Source: CAXSEF01 sp050920955 | GTDB taxonomy: Bacteria; Pseudomonadota; Alphaproteobacteria; Acetobacterales; Acetobacteraceae | Reading direction: 5' to 3' | NCBI GenBank assembly: GCA_050920955.1 | Contig: JBPBQS010000044.1 | Location: forward strand, 1 to 46,811 | Length of the DNA: 46,811 nucleotides | Shown: positions 1-7,603 of the stretch, piece after piece | Numbering within the stretch: position 1 is the first letter of the stretch | Layout: each line of letters begins with the position of its first letter | Made by a program: the position numbers and the translations under genes | Notes under the pieces: model-generated | What the model was told of the DNA's origin: nothing | The model's database searches: none | The model's input: the letters and a program-made list of their open reading frames with translations, nothing else

Positions 1-98
1 GCCAGGGGCAGCGCCCCTGGACCGGCCTCCGAAAGGGTCTTCCAAAACGCCGGTCCAGGGCGGCTCGCCCTGGCGGGTCCAGGGCAGCGCCCTGGCCT
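1..98. repeat. Composite palindromic repeat, copy R1 (cut by left edge)
   Basis: Three hairpins in a row: CCAGGGGC/GCCCCTGG near the left edge, CCAGGGCG/CGCCCTGG around 54-72 and CCAGGGC/GCCCTGG around 79-95, ending in GGCCTTCCTTCC like the right end of the other copies. It lies directly against the prepilin motif of gspH, so the gspH leader is read through it. The left part may extend beyond the window. Confidence 0.75.
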
Positions 99-573
99 TC
101 CTTCCCTGGGCTTCACCCTGATCGAGATGGTCGTCGTCCTCGTCGTCCTCGCCCTCGGCCTCTCGATCGTCGCCTCGCGCGGCCCGATGCGCAGCCGCAC
201 GCTGGAGGCCCGCTTCGCCGCCTCGCAGATCGCCGAGCAGCTCCGCCTCGCCCGCTCCCAGGCCATCGCCACCGACCGCGCCGTCACCTTCACGCTCGAC
301 CTCCCCGCCCGCACCTGGCGCGTCGGCGCCGCCACGCCCCACCGCATCGCCGAGGGCACCGCGCTCTCCATGCTCTCCGTCGGCCAGGTCGCGAACGCCG
401 CGGGCCAGCCCGACTCCCCCGGCCTCGCCCCCGCGCGCCGCACCGGCGCGATCAGCTTCGCCCCCGACGGCAGCTCCTCCGGCGGCCGCATCGAGCTGGC
501 CGACGCGAACCGCCACATGCGCGTGAGCGTCGACTGGCTGACCGGCCGCGTCGGCGTCACCGAGACGCAATAG
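70..573 (+). CDS. gspH: T2SS minor pseudopilin GspH
   Basis: Minor pseudopilin of the type II secretion system, an inner-membrane protein processed by the prepilin peptidase. The cleavage motif G-FTLIEMVV is plain at 109-132, with Glu at +5 and a hydrophobic helix after it. The first ATG (127) lies inside this motif, so it cannot be the true start. In frame, no ATG, GTG or TTG exists between base 1 and the motif; only CTG codons at 70 and 106 do. The start is therefore unresolved: CTG 70, or a codon beyond the left edge. The span given begins at CTG 70. The leader is encoded by repeat R1. The remainder is a GspH/FimT-like globular domain. gspI follows after 8 bases. Confidence 0.75.
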   Translation: MAGPGQRPGLPSLGFTLIEMVVVLVVLALGLSIVASRGPMRSRTLEARFAASQIAEQLRLARSQAIATDRAVTFTLDLPARTWRVGAATPHRIAEGTALSMLSVGQVANAAGQPDSPGLAPARRTGAISFAPDGSSSGGRIELADANRHMRVSVDWLTGRVGVTETQ

Positions 574-581
574 CCCCGCGC

Positions 582-1007
582 ATGCGCCCCGCCCCCCAGT
601 CCGGCTTCACCCTGTTCGAGGTGATGGTCGCCTTCGTGATCGCTGCCCTCGCCCTGGGCGTCCTGTTCGCGGGCGGCCTCGCCGGCCTGCGCACCGCGAA
701 GATCGCCGACGGCTACGGCGACGCCCTGTCGCGCGCCCGCTCGCGCATCGCCGCCATCGTCGCCCCGCAGCCGCTCGACACCAGCGGCGACGACGGCGGC
801 GGCTACCGCTTCCACCTGCGCATCACCCAGGCCGCCACCGTGTCCCCCGCCCGCAACGACGCCCCCGGCCAGCCCGCCGGCGAGTCCGCCACCCGCATCG
901 GCCTCTACGACATCGCCGTGACCGTCTCCTGGCACCGCGACGGCGGCGATCGCCAGGTCGTGCTCGCCACCCAGCGCCTCGGCCTCGTCCCCCCGGCCGC
1001 CCCATGA
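582..1007 (+). CDS. gspI: T2SS minor pseudopilin GspI
   Basis: Minor pseudopilin (141 aa). A short leader ends in Gly8 followed by FTLFEVMVAFVIAALALG, the type IV prepilin processing site with Glu at +5 and an N-terminal membrane helix. GspI forms the pseudopilus tip with GspH, GspJ and GspK. The stop overlaps the gspJ start as ATGA, so the two are translationally coupled. Length and position between gspH and gspJ fit the family. Confidence 0.88.
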   Translation: MRPAPQSGFTLFEVMVAFVIAALALGVLFAGGLAGLRTAKIADGYGDALSRARSRIAAIVAPQPLDTSGDDGGGYRFHLRITQAATVSPARNDAPGQPAGESATRIGLYDIAVTVSWHRDGGDRQVVLATQRLGLVPPAAP

Positions 1008-1624
1008 ACACCCGGCCCGCCGAGCGCGGCTTCTCCCTCCTCGAGGTCCTGGTGGCGCTCGTCGTCCTCGGCCTGCTGATCGGCACCCTGACCCAGGGCG
1101 TGCGCTTCGGCGTCGCCGCGGTCGCCGCCCAGGCCCGCATCGTCGGCGTGCGCGGCGACGAGGACGCCGTGGAGCGCGCGCTGCGCCGCCTCGTCGAGCA
1201 CATGGACCCCGGCACCTTCACCACGCCCCCGGAGATGTCCGGCACCGCGACCCGCGCGGAGTTCGTCACCGAGCTGCCCGCCGCCGCCACCCTGCTCCCC
1301 GGCCAGGGGCCCGCCGCCCGGCCGCCGCTGCGGATCGACGCCGTGCTGGAGGCCGACGCCCGCCACCGCCTCGTGCTGCGCTGGCGTCCCCACGCCGGCG
1401 GCCAGCGCCTCGCCCCCCCGCCGCCACCTTCCGAGGAGGTCCTGCTGACCGGCGTGGACCAGGTGACCTTCGGCTTCCTGTCCGCGCAGCAGGGCTGGCA
1501 GGCCGCCTGGCGCGGCACCGAGCTGCCCCTGCTGGTGCGCATCCACGTCGGCTTCCCCAAGGGCGACCGCCGATCCTGGCCCGACCTAGTCGCGGCCACG
1601 CAGCGGCAGCGCCCCGACCAGTGA
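1004..1624 (+). CDS. gspJ: T2SS minor pseudopilin GspJ
   Basis: Minor pseudopilin (206 aa) with the prepilin site G-FSLLEVLVALVVLG at residues 9-23. The larger C-terminal domain matches the usual size of GspJ. It starts at the ATG that overlaps the gspI stop by four bases (ATGA). Repeat copy R2 follows immediately and separates it from gspL. Confidence 0.88.
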   Translation: MNTRPAERGFSLLEVLVALVVLGLLIGTLTQGVRFGVAAVAAQARIVGVRGDEDAVERALRRLVEHMDPGTFTTPPEMSGTATRAEFVTELPAAATLLPGQGPAARPPLRIDAVLEADARHRLVLRWRPHAGGQRLAPPPPPSEEVLLTGVDQVTFGFLSAQQGWQAAWRGTELPLLVRIHVGFPKGDRRSWPDLVAATQRQRPDQ

Positions 1625-1630
1625 GGGAAA

Positions 1631-1755
1631 GCAGGGTCGAGGCTCTGCCTCGAACTCCGCCAAAGGCTGCGCCCTTGGAACGCATCCCTTAGGTCAAGGG
1701 ATCAAAGGGTCCTCGGACCCTTTGCGGGTTCGGGCAGAGCCCGACCTTGCTTCCC
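1631..1755 (+). repeat. Composite palindromic repeat, copy R2
   Basis: Full copy in the A-B-C-D order: hairpin A (TCGAGGC/GCCTCGA), hairpin B (imperfect CCAAAGGC/GCCCTTGG), the linker CCTTAGGTCAAGGGATC, hairpin C (AAAGGGTCCTCGGACCCTTT) and hairpin D (CGGGCAGAGCCCG), ending CCTTGCTTCCC. Nearly identical to R3. It lies between gspJ and gspL inside the T2SS operon. Confidence 0.9.
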
Positions 1756-1838
1756 GCGGCGCGCCACCGGTTCCCCGGTTTGCAGGCGGGGTGAAAGCCG
1801 CTAGAGGGTTGCGCGGTTCGTGCGGGGGCCATCGATCA

Positions 1839-2873
1839 ATGTTTCGAGAGTTCCTCGACTGGTGGGTCCGCCAGCTCGCCACGCTCGTGCCCGAGGCCCT
1901 GCGCCAGGCGGAGGGGCGGCAGGCCGACGCCCTCGTGGTCGGCACCGACGCCACGGGCGCCCACGCCGAGCTATCCACGCGCCGCGGCGGCCGCATGGCC
2001 AGCCTCGGCCGCTTCGCCCTCGACGACGCCGGCGCCGCGCAGGCCCTGGCCGCCCTCGGCCGCCGCGGCGTGCGCCTGGAGGGCGCGGTGCTGGCCCTGC
2101 CCGCGTCCATGCTGCTGGAGCGCGACGTGGCCCTCCCGCTGGCCGCCGAGCGCGACCCCGAGCAGGTGCTCCAGTTCGAGATGGACCGCCTCACCCCGTT
2201 CGAGGCGGCCGAGGTGTTCTGGACCTGGACCGTGCGCACCCGCGACCGCGCCCGCGCCCGCCTGCACCTGCGCGTCTCGCTGGTGCCACAGTCCGCCGTG
2301 CGCCCGCTGCTCGACACGCTCGCCCGCCTCGGCGTGCGCCCCGCGACGCTGGAATTCGCGCTGCCCGACGGCACGCGGCGCATCGCCCTGTCGCACCGCC
2401 GCGCCGACCGCGGCGCGCAGCTCCGCCTCGCCCTCGTCTCCGCCGTGTGCGCGCTCCTGGTCGCGGGCCTGGTCGTGACCCCCTTCATCGGCCAGAGCCT
2501 CGCCGCGCGCGCCCAGAGCCGCCGCATCGCCGCCCTCGCCCCCGACGTCGCCGCCGCCGAGGCCCTGCGCGCGCGCATCACCCGCGAGGCCGCCGGCCGC
2601 GACGTGCTCAGCGCCGAGCGCGCCCGCGTCGGCGACGCCCTGGCCGCGCTCGCCGCCACCACCGCGGTGCTGCCCGACGACACCTACCTGACCGACCTGA
2701 CCCTGCGGCAGCGCCACCTCGTGATGAACGGCCGCTCCGCCGCCGCCGCCCGCCTGATCGGCCTGCTCTCCGCCGCCCCCGGCCTGCGCGAGCCCGCCTT
2801 CCTCGCCCCCGTGACCCGCAGCGACACCGGCCACGCCGACCTGTTCTCCATCCGCGCCGAGCTGGCCCCGTGA
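1839..2873 (+). CDS. gspL: T2SS inner-membrane protein GspL (PilM/PilN-like)
   Basis: Inner-membrane platform protein that links the GspE ATPase to GspM. The ATG at 1839 (MFREFLDWW...) gives 344 aa. The frame is open further upstream to a TTG at 1722, but that stretch only translates repeat R2. Residues about 40-200 form the cytoplasmic actin-like half; a membrane helix lies at about 220-245, then a PilN-like periplasmic part with an Arg/Ala-rich helix. It is somewhat shorter than the 380-400 aa of enteric GspL. gspM follows after 43 bases. Confidence 0.8.
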   Translation: MFREFLDWWVRQLATLVPEALRQAEGRQADALVVGTDATGAHAELSTRRGGRMASLGRFALDDAGAAQALAALGRRGVRLEGAVLALPASMLLERDVALPLAAERDPEQVLQFEMDRLTPFEAAEVFWTWTVRTRDRARARLHLRVSLVPQSAVRPLLDTLARLGVRPATLEFALPDGTRRIALSHRRADRGAQLRLALVSAVCALLVAGLVVTPFIGQSLAARAQSRRIAALAPDVAAAEALRARITREAAGRDVLSAERARVGDALAALAATTAVLPDDTYLTDLTLRQRHLVMNGRSAAAARLIGLLSAAPGLREPAFLAPVTRSDTGHADLFSIRAELAP

Positions 2874-2916
2874 CCGCGCCACCGAACCACGCCGCGCAGG
2901 GCAGGGACCCCGCCTG

Positions 2917-3558
2917 ATGGCCGAGCTGGCGCTTCCCACCGGCCGCCGCGGCCAGGTGCTCGCGGTGGCGATCGCCGCCGTGGCGCTGCTGACGCTGTGG
3001 TTCGGCATCGTGCTGCCGCTGGCCGCCTGGCACGACGCGCGCGCCGCCTCGCTGGATCGACAGGCCACGCTGTCGGGCCGCATGGAGGCGCTCGCCGCCA
3101 GCCTGCCCGCGCTGCGCCGCCGCGCCGCCACCCTGGCCGCCGGCCCCGCGCCGCAGACGCTGCTGGAAGGCGCCAGCGACGCGGTGGCCGGCGCCGCGCT
3201 GCAGGAGCAGGTGCAGGCCATGGCCGTCGAGGCCGGCTCGCCCCTGACCAGCGTCGAGACCCTGCCCGCCGAGCCCGCCGGCGCCTACCGACGCATCAGC
3301 CTGCGCGTGTCGCTGAGCGCGCCGTTCCCCTCGCTGGTGCACCTGCTGGCCGCGATCGCCGACGCCAACCCCCGCATGCTGGTGGACGACCTGCAGATCC
3401 AGGCCCCGCCGCTCGGCCTGCGCGCCGTGGTGCTGCCCATGGACGCCACGCTCACCGTGCTCGCCTTCCGCGCACGCGATGCCGCACCCGCCACCCCCGC
3501 CGCAGCCCCGCCCGCCGCCAACGAGGACGACGCGCCCGCCGCCGCCGCCGCGCCATGA
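2917..3558 (+). CDS. gspM: T2SS protein GspM (PilO-like)
   Basis: 213-aa inner-membrane protein of the T2SS assembly platform. One membrane helix at about residues 14-37 is followed by a coiled-coil-prone segment (about 45-75) and a ferredoxin-like periplasmic domain. The tail after about residue 190 is Ala/Pro-rich and probably disordered. Identification rests on this architecture and the position after gspL. Its stop overlaps the next start (ATGA at 3555-3558). Confidence 0.75.
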   Translation: MAELALPTGRRGQVLAVAIAAVALLTLWFGIVLPLAAWHDARAASLDRQATLSGRMEALAASLPALRRRAATLAAGPAPQTLLEGASDAVAGAALQEQVQAMAVEAGSPLTSVETLPAEPAGAYRRISLRVSLSAPFPSLVHLLAAIADANPRMLVDDLQIQAPPLGLRAVVLPMDATLTVLAFRARDAAPATPAAAPPAANEDDAPAAAAAP

Positions 3559-4211
3559 GGCGCCCGCTTCTCCTGCTCGGCCTGCTCGCCGCCATGCTGG
3601 CCGCGGCCCTCGCGCTGGAGCTGCGCGACACCGCCCCCGACGCCGCCGGCACGCAGCCCGCCGGCAGCCGCGCCGCGCCCACGGCGGAGGCCGCCCCGCC
3701 CGCCGCCGCGGACGCCGCCCCGGACCGCACGGAGGCCCTCGCCGCCGCGATCCTGGCCCGCCCGCTGTTCGAGCAGGACCGCCGCCCCGTCGCCGAGACG
3801 CAGGCCGGCCCGGTCGCGGACGGCGACGCGCGCCTGGCCGGCATCCTGATCAGCCCGGACGGCCGCGCCGCCATCTTCGCCCCCGCCGACGGCGGCCGGC
3901 CCACCGTGCTGCGCGAGGGCGCGGCGCTGGGCGCGCTCACGGTGCGCGCCATCGCCCCCGGCGCCGTCACCGTGCTCAGCCACGGCAAGGAGCAGGTGAT
4001 GCACCCGAGCTTCGCCGCCTCCTCAGCGACCACCACGCCCGCGCCGCCATTGCCCACCACGCCGTTCTCGTTCGGGCAGGGCGCGCTCGCCACCCGCCCG
4101 CCCGGCCTGTCCCCGCAGCCCGGCTTCACCACCAGCTTCGCGGTCCCCGCCGCCCCGCCCAACCTGCTCGGCCCCGTCCCGGCGCAGCCACCTCCGGAGA
4201 GCCGCCCGTGA
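3555..4211 (+). CDS. T2SS GspC/GspN-like protein with HR domain
   Basis: 218-aa bitopic protein: a membrane helix at residues 4-22, a Pro/Ala-rich linker, then a homology region at about 60-150 (ILARPLFEQDRRP, LAGILISPDGRAAIF, LREGAALGALTVRAI) as in GspC and PilP proteins. In the family this domain contacts the N0 domain of the secretin. No PDZ or coiled-coil domain follows; the end is Pro-rich. It starts at the ATG overlapping the gspM stop. Its own stop overlaps the GTG of gspD (GTGA), consistent with coupled synthesis with its partner. Confidence 0.7.
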   Translation: MRRPLLLLGLLAAMLAAALALELRDTAPDAAGTQPAGSRAAPTAEAAPPAAADAAPDRTEALAAAILARPLFEQDRRPVAETQAGPVADGDARLAGILISPDGRAAIFAPADGGRPTVLREGAALGALTVRAIAPGAVTVLSHGKEQVMHPSFAASSATTTPAPPLPTTPFSFGQGALATRPPGLSPQPGFTTSFAVPAAPPNLLGPVPAQPPPESRP

Positions 4212-6619
4212 CCCGTCCGACACCGCCCGCACGTCCCCCCGCCCCGCACTTCGCCACGCAGCGCCGTGCCACGCTGCTGGCCGCCACCGTGCTGTGCGTG
4301 GCCCTGTCCGGCTGCGGCTTCGACCCGCGCACCCACGACGTCGACCCGCCGCTGCGCCCGCTGCCCGCGCGCAACGCCGGCGGCGCCGTGGCCGCGCCGC
4401 GCATCGACGGCCCCGTCGGCCGCCTCGACAACGCGAGCCCCGCCGAGATCAGCATCGGCCGCAACGCCCCCCCCGGCGTCGACGGGCCAGGGGGCAGCGG
4501 GCCAGGGGGCGGCGGGGCAGGGGGCCGCTCCGGCGGCGGCGACATCAACCTCGACTTCGCCGACACCGACATACGCGAGGTCGTGGCGCAGATCCTCGGC
4601 ACGATGCTGCGCGTCAACTACACGATCGACCCCTCCGTGCACGGCACCGCCACCCTGCGCACCGCCTCCCCCCTGACCCGCTCGCAGCTGATCCCCACGC
4701 TGCAGGCCCTGCTGTCGCAGAGCGGCGCCACGCTGGTGCAGACCGGCGGCCTCTACCGCGTGCTGCCGTCCGCCGCCGGCGCGGGCGGCCTGGGCTCTGG
4801 CGGCCTGTCCGGCGGCACCGTCGTGCCGCTGCGCTACGCCGCCGGCGACGAGCTGGCCAAGGTGCTGCAGCCCTACGCGCAGAACGGCGCCAAGGTGATC
4901 GCGAGCCCGGACGGCCGCGCCCTGGTGATCAGCGGCGACCCCGGCTCGCGCGACGGCCTGGTCAGCCTCGCCCGCGCCTTCGACGTCGACGCCCTCGCCG
5001 GCCAGTCCTACGCCCTGCTCCCCGTCACCTCCGGCGACGCCCAGGACTTCGCCACCGCGCTGACCGCCGCCTTCAAGTCCGGCGCCGCCGCCGGGGCCGC
5101 GGGGTCCGCCGGCGCGTCCGGCGTGCGCATCGTGCCCATGGCGCGCATCGACGCCGTGCTCGCCGTGGGCGGCAGCGAGCGCGTCATCGACGACGTGCGC
5201 CGCGTCTACGCGCTGGTGGAGAAGACGCGGCGCCGCACCGTGCGCTCCTGGCACGTGTTCTACCTGCAGAACAGCCGCTCCAACGACATCGCCTACGTCC
5301 TCCAGCAGGCCTTCACCCCCAACAACGTCACCGCCCAGCCGCCCCAGCAGGGCTCCGGCCCGCGCTCCGGCAACAGCGCCACCGGTGGCAGCAGCGGCGG
5401 CGGCAGCGGCTTCGGCTCCAGCTCCGGCTCCCAGATCGGCGGCGCGGCCGGCCTGGGCGGCGGCAGCAGCTCCGGCGGCCTCGGCGGCGGCAGCTCGGGC
5501 GGCCTCGGCTCCGGCGGGCTTGGCGGCGGCGGCTCGGGCGGCGGCGGGCAGCAGGCCTCCTCCAACCCCCTGCTCGGCGGCCTGGACACCAGCTCGCCCG
5601 CGGGCGGCGCCAGCGGCGGCGGCGGCGAGCAGCGCCCCGACGCCATGCGCATCATCCCCAACGCCCAGAACAACGCGATCCTGGCCTTCGGCACGCCCGC
5701 CGAGACCGACACGATCGAGGCCATGCTGCGCAAGATCGACATCCTGCCGCTGCAGGTGCGCATCGACGCCACCATCGCCGAGGTCGACCTCAACGACAGC
5801 CTGCAGTACGGCACCCAGTTCTACTTCCACGGCGGCCTCAGCGGCCTGCTCAGCCAGAGCGGCACCACCGCCCTCGCCGCCCCCGGCACCGGTTCCAACC
5901 CGGTCGGCACCGGCGGCTTCCTGCTCACCGCGCCCAACGGCCAGAACCTCGCGATCTCCGCGCTCCAGGCCGTCTCCAAGGTCCGCGTCCTCTCCTCGCC
6001 CGAGCTGACCGTCGTCGACAACCAGCCCGCGCGCCTGCAGGTCGGCAACCTGGTCCCCTACCTCACCGGCCAGCAGCAGAGCACGATCACCAACAGCGCG
6101 AACGTCGTGAACTCCTACGACTACCGCGAGACCGGCGTGATCCTCCAGGTCACGCCGCGGGTGAACAGCGGCGGCCTAGTCACGCTCGACATCAGCCAGG
6201 AGGTCAGCTCCGTCGTCGCCGCCACCACCACGACCACGGCGAGCGCCAACACCCCCACCTTCCAGGAACGCGCCGTGGAAAGCCGCGTCGTCGTGCAGGA
6301 CGGCGAGACCATCGGCCTCGCCGGCCTGATCCAGGACAGCGACACCCGCTCCAACGGCGGCATCCCGTTCCTCAAGGACATCCCGATCCTCAGCCTGCTC
6401 GCCGGCACCCAGTCCAACAACCGCAGCCGCACCGAGCTGCTCGTCCTCATCACGCCCCACGTCATCCACGACGGCCGCGACGCCCGCGCCCTGACCGAGG
6501 ACCTCCGCGAGGGCCTGCGCGGCGCCGCCGCCGTCCCGGCAACCCTGCGCTACCTCCCGCCCAACGGCTCGGCCGACCCGCTGTCCCCGACGCGGAGCCG
6601 CATCGGCATCGACAGGTGA
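4208..6619 (+). CDS. gspD: T2SS secretin GspD, probable lipoprotein
   Basis: Outer-membrane channel of the T2SS, 803 aa from the GTG that overlaps the preceding stop. The signal sequence ends in a lipobox LSGC at about residues 34-37, as in self-piloting secretins such as HxcQ and XpsD. N0 lies at about 112-185 (INLDFADTDIREVV), N1 at 197-260, N2 at 272-345. N3 at 350-515 is split by a roughly 100-residue Gly/Ser-rich insertion (about 378-478). The secretin beta domain follows (about 518-770) with VPYLTG, GVILQVTPRV and the final ELLVLITPHVI. No separate pilotin gene is visible here. Confidence 0.93.
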   Translation: MTRPTPPARPPAPHFATQRRATLLAATVLCVALSGCGFDPRTHDVDPPLRPLPARNAGGAVAAPRIDGPVGRLDNASPAEISIGRNAPPGVDGPGGSGPGGGGAGGRSGGGDINLDFADTDIREVVAQILGTMLRVNYTIDPSVHGTATLRTASPLTRSQLIPTLQALLSQSGATLVQTGGLYRVLPSAAGAGGLGSGGLSGGTVVPLRYAAGDELAKVLQPYAQNGAKVIASPDGRALVISGDPGSRDGLVSLARAFDVDALAGQSYALLPVTSGDAQDFATALTAAFKSGAAAGAAGSAGASGVRIVPMARIDAVLAVGGSERVIDDVRRVYALVEKTRRRTVRSWHVFYLQNSRSNDIAYVLQQAFTPNNVTAQPPQQGSGPRSGNSATGGSSGGGSGFGSSSGSQIGGAAGLGGGSSSGGLGGGSSGGLGSGGLGGGGSGGGGQQASSNPLLGGLDTSSPAGGASGGGGEQRPDAMRIIPNAQNNAILAFGTPAETDTIEAMLRKIDILPLQVRIDATIAEVDLNDSLQYGTQFYFHGGLSGLLSQSGTTALAAPGTGSNPVGTGGFLLTAPNGQNLAISALQAVSKVRVLSSPELTVVDNQPARLQVGNLVPYLTGQQQSTITNSANVVNSYDYRETGVILQVTPRVNSGGLVTLDISQEVSSVVAATTTTTASANTPTFQERAVESRVVVQDGETIGLAGLIQDSDTRSNGGIPFLKDIPILSLLAGTQSNNRSRTELLVLITPHVIHDGRDARALTEDLREGLRGAAAVPATLRYLPPNGSADPLSPTRSRIGIDR

Positions 6620-6620
6620 A

Positions 6621-6752
6621 GCAAGCAAGGCCAAAGGCTCCGCCTCTGGACTCTGCCAAAGGCTGCGCCCTTGGAACGCCTCCCTTAAGTCAAGGGATCA
6701 AAGGGTCCTCGGACCCTTTGCGGGTTCGGGCAGAGCCCGACCTTGCCTCCCT
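6621..6752 (+). repeat. Composite palindromic repeat, copy R3
   Basis: Almost identical to R2 over its whole length, with modules A-B-C-D in the same orientation. Hairpin A has a mispaired arm (CCAAAGGC against GCCTCTGG). Between gspD and gspK; the gspK reading frame runs through it without a stop. Confidence 0.9.
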
Positions 6753-7533
6753 TCGCGAGCGCGGCTTCGCCCTCCTGATCGTGCTCTGGACCGTCGTCCT
6801 CCTGACGCTCCTGGTGACGCAGCTCACCTCCGCCGGCCGCGGCGAGGCGCAGATCGCCGCCAACCTGCGCCGCGACGCCGCCGCGGAGCTGGCCGCCGAC
6901 GGCGCGGTGCAGGCCGCGATGTTCCACATGCTCGACGGCTCCGGCGCCCGCTGGCTGCCCGACGGCACCGAGCGCGCCCTGGCCGTGGCGCGCGGCCGCG
7001 CCGCGGTCGTCCTGCGCGACCAGGGCGGCAAGGTGAACCCCAACACCGCGCAGGCCGACCTGCTCGCCGCCGTGATCGTGGCGCTCGGCACCGACCCGCA
7101 CGCGGCGACCCTTGTGGCGCAGGCGATCGTGGACTGGCGCACGCCGCCCGCGATGCCCGGCCAGCCCGCCGCCGCCGCGGCCTACCGCGCCGCCGGCCTG
7201 GCGGTGGCGCCGGCGGGCACGCCGTTCGGCAGCGTCGACGACGTGGCGCTGGTGCGTGGCATGACGCCGGCGCTGTTCGCCCGCCTGCGCCCGCACCTGT
7301 CCGTGTTCGCGGTGGGCGAGCCGCGCCTGTCGCTGGCCGACCCCGTCGTGGCGCAGGCGCTGCGCGCGATGGGCACGGGCGGCGTGTCGGACGCGGTGCC
7401 GGAGGTCACGGTGGTCGAGGTGACGGCGACCGTGCGCATGGCGAGCGGCGCGGTGTTCTCGCGCCGCGCCACGGTGCAGGTCGGCGGCAGCGGCCTCACG
7501 CCGTGGCGCATGCTCGACTGGGGCCAGGGCTGA
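6718..7533 (+). CDS. gspK: T2SS minor pseudopilin GspK
   Basis: Largest minor pseudopilin, at the pseudopilus tip. The processing site G-FALLIVLWTVVLLTLLV is at about 6763-6813; the residue at +5 is not Glu, as is typical for GspK. Later motifs such as GKVNPNTAQADLL and the SVDDVALVRGMTPALFARLRPHLSVF segment (helix-hairpin-helix-like) fit GspK. No ATG precedes the site. The nearest in-frame start is TTG 6718 inside repeat R3, giving a 16-residue leader; a GTG at 6616 overlapping the gspD stop would give a leader of about 50. About 271 aa, slightly short for the family. Start uncertain. Confidence 0.82.
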   Translation: MRVRAEPDLASLRERGFALLIVLWTVVLLTLLVTQLTSAGRGEAQIAANLRRDAAAELAADGAVQAAMFHMLDGSGARWLPDGTERALAVARGRAAVVLRDQGGKVNPNTAQADLLAAVIVALGTDPHAATLVAQAIVDWRTPPAMPGQPAAAAAYRAAGLAVAPAGTPFGSVDDVALVRGMTPALFARLRPHLSVFAVGEPRLSLADPVVAQALRAMGTGGVSDAVPEVTVVEVTATVRMASGAVFSRRATVQVGGSGLTPWRMLDWGQG

Positions 7534-7567
7534 ACGCGCCGGCCCCCAAAAAACGTTGCCGCGAAGC

Positions 7568-7597
7568 GGCGCCGGCCCCTGCGAGAGGGCCGGCGCC
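7568..7597. terminator. Bidirectional hairpin between gspK and the hydrolase gene
   Basis: Perfect 11-bp stem GGCGCCGGCCC/GGGCCGGCGCC with an 8-base loop between two convergent genes. On the - strand a second small stem (GCCGC/GCGGC) and a run of six T follow at 7549-7570, which fits intrinsic termination of the hydrolase transcript. Confidence 0.65.
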
Positions 7598-7603
7598 TGT
7601 CGC

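Noticed and set aside
1722..1838. N-terminal extension of GspL from TTG 1722
   Set aside because: It only translates repeat R2 and the spacer; a normal GspL N-terminus begins at ATG 1839.
3452..5830. 792-codon open frame on the - strand opposite gspC/gspD
   Set aside because: Ala/Gly/Arg/Val-rich shadow of a very GC-rich gene; no motifs, and gspD on the other strand is unmistakable. Other long antisense frames (for example 35278-37947, 37871-40642, 44536-46632) were rejected for the same reason.
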